10,857 nt of DNA. It comes from Burkholderiales bacterium (GTDB lineage Bacteria; Pseudomonadota; Gammaproteobacteria; Burkholderiales; SG8-39). Location: positions 1 to 10,857 of the forward strand of contig DAIDTN010000243.1 of the NCBI GenBank assembly GCA_027457185.1, written 5' to 3'. The notes under the pieces are model-generated. The model was given only the letters and a program-made list of their open reading frames with translations, was not told the DNA's origin and did not search any database. Made by a program: the position numbers and the translations under genes. Below, one piece after another: positions 6,784 to 10,857 of the stretch; within the stretch, counting starts at the first letter, position 1; each line of letters opens with the position of its first letter.

Positions 6784-8901
6784 TTGAATCCGATCAAAAA
6801 AACTTTCACCTACGGCGCACATCAAGTCAGCCTCGAAACCGGCGAAATCGCGCGCCAGGCCGGCGGCGCCGTTATGGTCAACATGGACGATACCGTGGTG
6901 CTGTGCAGCGTGGTGGGCTCCAAGCATGCCAAGTCCGGGCAGGACTTCTTCCCGCTCACCGTCGATTACATTGAGAAGACCTACGCCGCCGGCAAGATCC
7001 CCGGCGGTTTTTTCAAACGCGAAGGCCGGCCCTCCGAGAAAGAGGTCCTGACGTCACGCCTGATTGACCGTCCCATCCGCCCGCTGTTTCCGGATGGTTT
7101 CTACAACGAAGTTCAGGTGGTGGCCACGGTCATGTCGGTCAATCCCGAGGTCGATCCCGACATTGCGGCGCTGATCGGTGTTTCCGCGGCCTTGACGCTG
7201 TCCGGGATTCCGTTCAACGGCCCGATCGGCGCCGCGCGCGTCGGTTACGCCAACGGCCAGTACATTCTCAACCCGACCGCCACCCAGTTGAAGGATTCGA
7301 AACTCAATTTGGTGGTCGCCGGCACCGAGCACGCCGTGCTCATGGTGGAATCGGAAGCACAGGAATTGTCGGAGGAGGTGATGCTGGGTTCGGTGATGTT
7401 CGGCCACCAGCAGATGCAGGCCGCGATCCAGGCGATCAACGAACTCGCCGACGCCGCCGCCAAGCCGATGTGGGACTGGCAGCCGCCGGCCAAGGACGAA
7501 ACCCTGATCGCGCGCGTCGCCTCGCTGGCCGAGGCCGAACTGCGCGCGGCGTTCCAGCTCAAGGAAAAGCAGGCGCGCACAGAGGCGATCGATGCCATCT
7601 GGAAGCGCGTGTTCGCGGAGATCGGTGTGGGCGCGGAAGGCGGTCCGGATGCGAATGCGGCGAAGGAAATCTGCTTCGCGCTGGAATCGAAAATCGTGCG
7701 CAACCAGATACTCGACGGCGAGCCGCGCATCGACGGTCGTGATACTCGCACCGTGCGCCCGATCACCATTCGGCTCGGCGTGCTGCCGCGCACCCATGGA
7801 TCGGCGCTGTTTACCCGCGGTGAGACGCAGGCCATCGTCGTCGCGACGCTGGGAACGGCGCGCGATTCCCAGATCATCGATGCGCTGATGGGCGAGTACA
7901 AGGAGCGCTTCATGCTCCACTACAATTTCCCGCCTTATGCCACCGGTGAAACCGGCCGTGTCGGCACGCCCAAGCGGCGCGAGATCGGCCACGGGCGCCT
8001 GGCCAAGCGCGCGCTGCTGGCGACGCTGCCTTCGGTGGAGGACTTCGGCTACAGCATGCGCGTGGTGTCCGAGATCACGGAATCCAATGGCTCCAGCTCG
8101 ATGGCATCGGTCTGTGGTGGCAGCCTGGCACTGATGGACGCGGGTGTGCCGATGAAGGCGCACGTGGCCGGCATCGCCATGGGCCTGATCAAGGAAGGCA
8201 ACCGCTTTGCCGTGCTCACCGACATCCTTGGTGATGAAGATCACCTCGGCGACATGGACTTCAAGGTGGCGGGCACCGACAACGGCGTCACTGCGCTGCA
8301 GATGGATATCAAGATCGAGGGCATCACCAAGGAAATCATGCAAGTCGCGCTGTCGCAGGCACGCGAAGGCCGCATGCGAATTCTGGAGAAAATGACAGCC
8401 GTGCTGCCCTCGTCACGTTCGGACATTTCCACCTTCGCGCCGCGCATTATCAAGATCAAGATCAATCCGGACAAGATTCGCGACGTGATCGGCAAAGGCG
8501 GCGCCGTCATCCGCGCGCTGACCGAGGAAACCGGCACGACCATCGATATCGAAGACGACGGCACTGTCAGCATCGCCTGCATCAGCTCCGAGGGCGGGGA
8601 ACTGGCGAGAAAGCGCATCGAGGCGATCACCGCCGACGTCGAAGTGGGCAAGGTCTACGACGGTACGGTGCTCAAGCTGCTCGACTTCGGCGCGATTGTC
8701 AGCGTGTTGCCAGGCAAGGATGGCCTGCTGCACATCTCCCAAATCAGTCAGCAGCGCGTGGCCAGCGTCGCCGATCACCTCAAGGAGGGCCAGTCGGTAA
8801 AGGTCAAGGTGCTGGAGGCCGACGACAAGGGCAGATTGCGCCTGTCGATGAAGGCGGTGGAGGCGGAGGCGCAGCAGCCGGGCGCGGCGCAGCCGAGCTA
8901 A
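6784..8901 (+). CDS. pnp: Polyribonucleotide nucleotidyltransferase (PNPase)
   Basis: PNPase degrades RNA 3' to 5' by phosphorolysis, releasing nucleoside diphosphates, and is a trimeric partner in the RNA degradosome. The 705-residue protein has the complete layout: RNase PH domain 1 with the RNA-contacting FFKR loop (76-79), an all-helical linker, RNase PH domain 2 with the catalytic acidic motif DILGDEDHLGDMD (480-492, Asp486 and Asp492), a KH domain with GKGG (570-573) and an S1 domain from about G622. The start is TTG 6784: it has AAGGA 7-8 nt upstream, gives the family's N-terminus, and no ATG or GTG lies nearby in frame. The first internal ATG (residue 32) would remove part of the first PH domain. 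Tandem stops (TAA TAG) end the gene. Confidence 0.98.
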   Translation: MNPIKKTFTYGAHQVSLETGEIARQAGGAVMVNMDDTVVLCSVVGSKHAKSGQDFFPLTVDYIEKTYAAGKIPGGFFKREGRPSEKEVLTSRLIDRPIRPLFPDGFYNEVQVVATVMSVNPEVDPDIAALIGVSAALTLSGIPFNGPIGAARVGYANGQYILNPTATQLKDSKLNLVVAGTEHAVLMVESEAQELSEEVMLGSVMFGHQQMQAAIQAINELADAAAKPMWDWQPPAKDETLIARVASLAEAELRAAFQLKEKQARTEAIDAIWKRVFAEIGVGAEGGPDANAAKEICFALESKIVRNQILDGEPRIDGRDTRTVRPITIRLGVLPRTHGSALFTRGETQAIVVATLGTARDSQIIDALMGEYKERFMLHYNFPPYATGETGRVGTPKRREIGHGRLAKRALLATLPSVEDFGYSMRVVSEITESNGSSSMASVCGGSLALMDAGVPMKAHVAGIAMGLIKEGNRFAVLTDILGDEDHLGDMDFKVAGTDNGVTALQMDIKIEGITKEIMQVALSQAREGRMRILEKMTAVLPSSRSDISTFAPRIIKIKINPDKIRDVIGKGGAVIRALTEETGTTIDIEDDGTVSIACISSEGGELARKRIEAITADVEVGKVYDGTVLKLLDFGAIVSVLPGKDGLLHISQISQQRVASVADHLKEGQSVKVKVLEADDKGRLRLSMKAVEAEAQQPGAAQPS

Positions 8902-8923
8902 TAGCGGGCCTACGACAAGCTGG

Positions 8924-8947
8924 AAAGGGGCGCTTCGGCGCCCTTTT
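8924..8947 (+). terminator. Intrinsic terminator of pnp with TTCG tetraloop
   Basis: Ten bases from 8924 (AAAGGGGCGC) pair with GCGCCCTTTT (8938-8947), including one G-T wobble, around a C(TTCG)G tetraloop of the exceptionally stable UUCG class. It lies 22 bp after the pnp stop, and the right arm itself ends in four T. Confidence 0.92.
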
Positions 8948-8974
8948 CTATTGCTGCGCTCTGGACTCCACCAT

Positions 8975-9006
8975 AAAAAAACGGCGGCATCGAGCCGCCG
9001 TTTTTT
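8975..9006. terminator. Bidirectional intrinsic terminator between pnp and dksA
   Basis: A run of seven A precedes CGGCGGC (8982-8988); a 5-nt loop (ATCGA) separates it from GCCGCCG (8994-9000), which six T follow. The perfect 13-bp stem carries a T-tract on either strand, so it can stop transcripts from pnp (+) and from dksA (-). It is the most likely end of the dksA transcript. Confidence 0.93.
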
Positions 9007-9022
9007 GTTTTTAGTTTCGACG

Positions 9023-9047
9023 TAACCTGCCGCTGCGCGGCACGTTA
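9023..9047. other. Stem-loop in the dksA 3' region
   Basis: TGCCGC (9028-9033) pairs with GCGGCA (9037-9042) around a TGC loop. After a single C-C mismatch, TAAC (9023-9026) pairs with GTTA (9044-9047). There is no T-tract on either side, so it is not a typical terminator. It would lie in the 3' untranslated part of the dksA mRNA. Confidence 0.5.
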
Positions 9048-9057
9048 GTCTTCACTG

Positions 9058-9094
9058 AAAGCAACTGGCCAAGTATTACTTGGCCAGTTGCTTT
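9058..9094. repeat. Perfect 16-bp inverted repeat enclosing the dksA stop codon
   Basis: The 16 bases at 9058-9073 (AAAGCAACTGGCCAAG) are the exact reverse complement of 9079-9094, with a 5-nt TATTA loop. The right arm encodes the last five residues of DksA and the TAA stop lies in the loop (9076-9078). On the + strand four T (9092-9095) follow the stem and could help stop read-through from pnp. On the dksA strand only a short TTT closes the stem. Confidence 0.85.
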
Positions 9095-9507
9095 TCTCTC
9101 ACTTCGTCCAGTGTCTTGCAGTCTATGCACAGCGTCGCTGTGGGGCGCGCCTCGAGCCGCTTCAGGCCGATCTCGACGCCGCAGCTCTCGCAATAGCCGT
9201 AGTCCTGGCTTTCAATCTTCGCGATTGTCTCCTCGATCTTTTTAATCAGTTTGCGTTCGCGGTCGCGATTGCGCAACTCGAGCGCCATGTCGGATTCCTG
9301 GCTGGCACGGTCGTTGGGATCGGCAAATACCGTCGCTTCGTCCTGCATTGTGTGCACCGTGCGATCGATATCCTGCGACAATTCGACCTTGAGCGTTTCC
9401 AGAATATTTCGGAAATGCGCGAGTTGCTTCTTGTTCATGTACTCCTCGCCCTTTTTCGGAACATAGGGAAGGAAGGCCTTACGGTGCAACAGTTGTTCTG
9501 CAGCCAT
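9076..9507 (-). CDS. dksA: RNA polymerase-binding transcription factor DksA
   Basis: DksA binds in the secondary channel of RNA polymerase and, with ppGpp, represses rRNA and tRNA promoters and activates amino-acid biosynthesis promoters. The 143-residue protein (E. coli 151) has an N-terminal GEEYMNKKQLAHF segment and a coiled coil whose tip DPNDRA supplies Asp63, Asp66 and Ala68, matching the essential E. coli Asp71, Asp74 and Ala76. It also has a four-cysteine zinc finger (Cys106, Cys109, Cys127, Cys130) in YGYCESCGVEIG and LCIDCKTL. All key residues are present, so this is canonical DksA rather than a reduced paralogue. ATG 9507 has TGAGAG 9 nt upstream; the internal Met24 is a less likely start. 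It converges on pnp and diverges from the tRNA operon. Confidence 0.97.
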   Translation of the reverse strand: MAAEQLLHRKAFLPYVPKKGEEYMNKKQLAHFRNILETLKVELSQDIDRTVHTMQDEATVFADPNDRASQESDMALELRNRDRERKLIKKIEETIAKIESQDYGYCESCGVEIGLKRLEARPTATLCIDCKTLDEVREKQLAK

Positions 9508-9542
9508 ATCACACCACTCTCAGTTCAAAAAACGAAGGCGCT

Positions 9543-9571
9543 TTAATATCAGAAATCCAAGCGGCGGGCAA
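9543..9571 (-). promoter_or_regulatory. Sigma70-type promoter of dksA with extended -10
   Basis: Read on the minus strand, the -35 is TTGCCC (9571-9566), the spacer is 17 nt and the -10 is TATTAA (9548-9543), with TGA just before it forming an extended -10. Transcription should start near 9536, about 29 nt before the start codon. The bases after the -10 are AGCGCC, a GC-rich discriminator. E. coli dksA is negatively autoregulated; this discriminator would be compatible with that. Confidence 0.6.
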
Positions 9572-9611
9572 GTTTATTACCTTTTCCCGCGCTGCGCCAC
9601 TGGGTTTTGCG

Positions 9612-9640
9612 TTGACCGCCACGGGGGGGCAGGGTATCAT
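9612..9640 (+). promoter_or_regulatory. Strong sigma70 promoter of the tRNA operon, stringent-type
   Basis: The -35 is TTGACC (9612-9617, 5/6), the spacer is 17 nt and the -10 is TATCAT (9635-9640, 5/6). The discriminator ACGCGTC is GC-rich, as at stringently controlled stable-RNA promoters. The start is expected near 9647, only about 5 nt before the first base of tRNA-Pro. Confidence 0.85.
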
Positions 9641-9651
9641 ACGCGTCCGCT

Positions 9652-9728
9652 CGGGGTGTAGCGCAGCCTGGTAGCGCGCCTGGTTTGGGACCAGGATGTC
9701 GGGAGTTCAAATCTCTCCACCCCGACCA
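9652..9728 (+). tRNA. tRNA-Pro, anticodon TGG
   Basis: The acceptor stem CGGGGTG (9652-9658) pairs with CACCCCG (9718-9724), followed by discriminator A and encoded CCA (9726-9728). The anticodon stem CCTGG/CCAGG encloses the loop TTTGGGA, placing the anticodon TGG at 9686-9688. The first base C, unusual for tRNAs, is normal for bacterial tRNA-Pro. It is first in a Pro-Arg-His operon. Confidence 0.97.
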
Positions 9729-9787
9729 GCTAACTGCCCGCTGCTACACTTGGTGCGGGTGTGTGTTTGCGTGACCCGCCGATGGGA

Positions 9788-9864
9788 GTGCCCGTAGCTC
9801 AATCGGATAGAGCACCAGCCTTCTAAGCTGGGGGTTGTGGGTTCGATTCCCGCCGGGCACGCCA
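9788..9864 (+). tRNA. tRNA-Arg, anticodon TCT
   Basis: The acceptor stem GTGCCCG (9788-9794) pairs with CGGGCAC (9854-9860), then discriminator G and encoded CCA (9862-9864). The anticodon stem CCAGC/GCTGG encloses CTTCTAA, giving the anticodon TCT at 9822-9824, which reads AGA and AGG. The T-arm GTGGG-TTCGATT-CCCGC is canonical. A 59-bp spacer separates it from tRNA-Pro; GCGGGT (9755-9760) and ACCCGC (9774-9779) in that spacer could form a processing hairpin. Confidence 0.97.
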
Positions 9865-9876
9865 GAGTCGTTCAAT

Positions 9877-9953
9877 GGTGGCTGTAGCTCAGTTGGTAGA
9901 GTCCCGGATTGTGATTCCGGTTGTCGTGGGTTCGAGCCCCATCAGCCACCCCA
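9877..9953 (+). tRNA. tRNA-His, anticodon GTG
   Basis: The gene encodes the extra G-1 (9877) that identifies tRNA-His; it pairs with discriminator C73 (9950). The acceptor arm GTGGCTG (9878-9884) pairs with CAGCCAC (9943-9949), and CCA is encoded (9951-9953). The anticodon stem CCGGA/TCCGG encloses TTGTGAT, placing GTG at 9911-9913. The D-stem has a G-T pair (9887 with 9902) where G-C is usual. It starts 12 bp after tRNA-Arg, so the two are cotranscribed. No clear intrinsic terminator follows. Confidence 0.97.
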
Positions 9954-9959
9954 ACTTTT

Positions 9960-10024
9960 CCAGGTGTTACGACAGGTTCCGCAAGGCCTTGTAACCATGA
10001 AACCGGATCGTAGCCCCCACCTGG
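9960..10024 (+). other. Imperfect inverted repeat downstream of tRNA-His
   Basis: CCAGGTG (9960-9966) and CACCTGG (10018-10024) are perfect reverse complements. Nested inside are ACGA/TCGT (9969-9972 with 10008-10011) and GGTT/AACC (9975-9978 with 10001-10004), so a long interrupted hairpin is possible. No T-tract follows. It could mark the 3' end or processing of the tRNA transcript, but its role is unknown and it may be chance. Confidence 0.3.
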
Positions 10025-10054
10025 CCGCGCCAATGTCCAGGCTCAGTTAGGATG

Positions 10055-10124
10055 CGTCCGCGCCTCCCGGTGTTACCGTGCCGGGGCCAATTTGGGACAA
10101 CTCCAGGCGCGCTTCCCTCGGACG
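10055..10124 (+). other. Potential structured leader before the ZIP transporter
   Basis: CGTC plus CGCGCCT (10055-10065) can pair with AGGCGCG (10105-10111) and, across a 9-nt bulge, GACG (10121-10124). Inside, CCCGG (10066-10070) pairs with CCGGG (10081-10085). I do not recognise a known metal riboswitch consensus. The rest of the gap between tRNA-His and the transporter holds no gene or convincing promoter that I can support. Confidence 0.3.
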
Positions 10125-10162
10125 ATTTCCAATTACCCGTCGTATCGCCGGATTAAGGGTTT

Positions 10163-10857
10163 ATGACAGTTATATTGCTTACGCTTGCGACATCGGTTTC
10201 GACTTTTGCCGGCGGACTGTTTGCGCTCAAGTTCCGCGATCGCTTGCACTTCATTCTGAGCTTTACCGCCGGCGTGCTCCTGGGCGTCGTGAGCTTTGAC
10301 CTTTTGCCTGAGATTTTCGAGCTGGCCCGCGAACAGGGAACTGATGTCAACGCAGCGATGATCGCACTCGTGGTCGGCTATCTTCTGTTTCACAGCATCG
10401 AGAAGTTCGTATTGGTCCATCATGTGCACGAGACCGATTACGCCGCGCATCATCATCCGCGGGTGGGTGTCCTCTCAGCCCTTGCGCTGGTCGGACACAG
10501 CTTTATGGACGGCGTCGGCATTGGCATGGCTTTCCAGGTCTCGAACGGCGTCGGGGTCATCGTAGCCATTGCGGTAATCGCGCACGACTTTTGCGACGGC
10601 CTTAACACGGTGAGTTTGATGCTCGTACATCGCAACACGACGCCGCGCTCGTTTTGGATGCTGGTACTGGATGCGCTGGCTCCTGTTCTGGGGGCGGCCT
10701 CTACCTTGCTTTTCCGGTTTCCTGCGTCCATGCTGATGCTCTATTTGGCGTTCTTCGCCGGGTTCCTCCTGTATATCGGTACTTCCGACATTCTGCCCCA
10801 GGCGCATTCTCAGAACCGCCCGGCAATTGCCGGCAGCCTCATCGGGCTTACCTGCCT
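10163..10857 (+). CDS. ZIP-family divalent metal transporter (3' end cut off)
   Basis: The frame is open from ATG 10163 to the window edge (231 codons plus two bases), so the C-terminus is missing; related proteins of about 240-260 residues suggest only a short loss. An in-frame TAA at 10154-10156 rules out a longer N-terminus; AAGGG at 10155-10159 is a close (3 nt) ribosome-binding site. Hydrophobic segments at about 1-22, 28-50, 63-85, 101-124, 128-157, 165-183 and 187-206 fit the ZIP topology. A histidine-rich loop (86-98, HHVH and HHH) lies between segments 3 and 4. The expected metal site is in segments 4 and 5: HSFMDG (112-117) and HDFCDG (141-146), then YIGTSDILPQAH (204-215). The family imports zinc, iron or manganese into the cytoplasm; substrate cannot be told. 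The second motif differs from the usual HExPE form. Confidence 0.88.
   Translation, partial: MTVILLTLATSVSTFAGGLFALKFRDRLHFILSFTAGVLLGVVSFDLLPEIFELAREQGTDVNAAMIALVVGYLLFHSIEKFVLVHHVHETDYAAHHHPRVGVLSALALVGHSFMDGVGIGMAFQVSNGVGVIVAIAVIAHDFCDGLNTVSLMLVHRNTTPRSFWMLVLDALAPVLGAASTLLFRFPASMLMLYLAFFAGFLLYIGTSDILPQAHSQNRPAIAGSLIGLTC

Noticed and set aside
7054..8343. 429-codon minus-strand frame over pnp
   Set aside because: Shadow of the PNPase reading frame, rich in His and Arg, with no domain or ribosome-binding site.
9088..9546. 152-codon + strand frame opposite dksA
   Set aside because: Antisense of the canonical DksA reading frame; no domain seen.
9623..9629. Run of seven G as a possible G-quadruplex
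   Set aside because: A single run within the tRNA promoter spacer; the further G-runs needed are not there.
9835..10050. Short + strand frame across the tRNA-Arg and tRNA-His genes
   Set aside because: It translates tRNA sequence and stops in the gap; not a protein gene.
10167..10181. GTTATATTGCTTAC as a possible Zur operator
   Set aside because: The dyad is imperfect and it lies inside the coding region just after the start codon; not enough support.
10078..10299. 73-codon + strand frame overlapping the ZIP start
   Set aside because: It is out of frame with the ZIP gene, whose motifs are clear, and has no recognisable domain.
10133..10807. Minus-strand frames opposite the ZIP transporter
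   Set aside because: They mirror the transporter coding sequence and show no domain of their own.

Overview
The window is an ordinary, GC-rich housekeeping segment of a proteobacterial chromosome. The gene order rluB / rimP-nusA-infB-rbfA-truB / rpsO / pnp, a DksA with the full four-cysteine zinc finger, an 851-residue IF2 and tRNAs with encoded CCA ends all fit a betaproteobacterium. I cannot name a genus. No mobile element, CRISPR array, integrase, phage gene or defence gene is visible, and I find no new multi-gene system. What merits a second look is RNA structure and promoter architecture between the genes.

Layout. Positions 1-264 hold the C-terminal end of an RsuA/RluB-type 23S rRNA pseudouridine synthase. 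A promoter with an extended -10 (327-355) and a terminator-like hairpin (384-409) precede the rimP operon. The operon runs rimP (416-877), nusA (895-2382), infB (2392-4947), rbfA (4996-5364) and truB (5364-6263), all on + and tightly spaced; rbfA and truB share one base. rpsO (6386-6655) has its own promoter and a strong terminator. pnp (6784-8901) starts at TTG behind a compact leader hairpin. Between pnp and the convergent dksA (9076-9507, minus) lie four hairpins in about 170 bp. Divergently from dksA, a near-consensus promoter drives tRNA-Pro(TGG), tRNA-Arg(TCT) and tRNA-His(GTG). After a 209-bp gap with some inverted repeats, a ZIP-family metal transporter (10163 onward) runs off the right edge.

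How the genes work together. The block builds and services the translation apparatus: ribosome maturation (RimP, RbfA, RluB), tRNA modification (TruB), initiation (IF2), a ribosomal protein (S15), RNA turnover (PNPase) and transcription control (NusA, DksA), plus three tRNAs. Three promoters (rpsO, dksA, tRNA-Pro) have GC-rich discriminators typical of stringent control by ppGpp and DksA. The rimP promoter has an AT-rich discriminator and is followed by an apparent attenuator. The ZIP transporter looks functionally unrelated to the rest.
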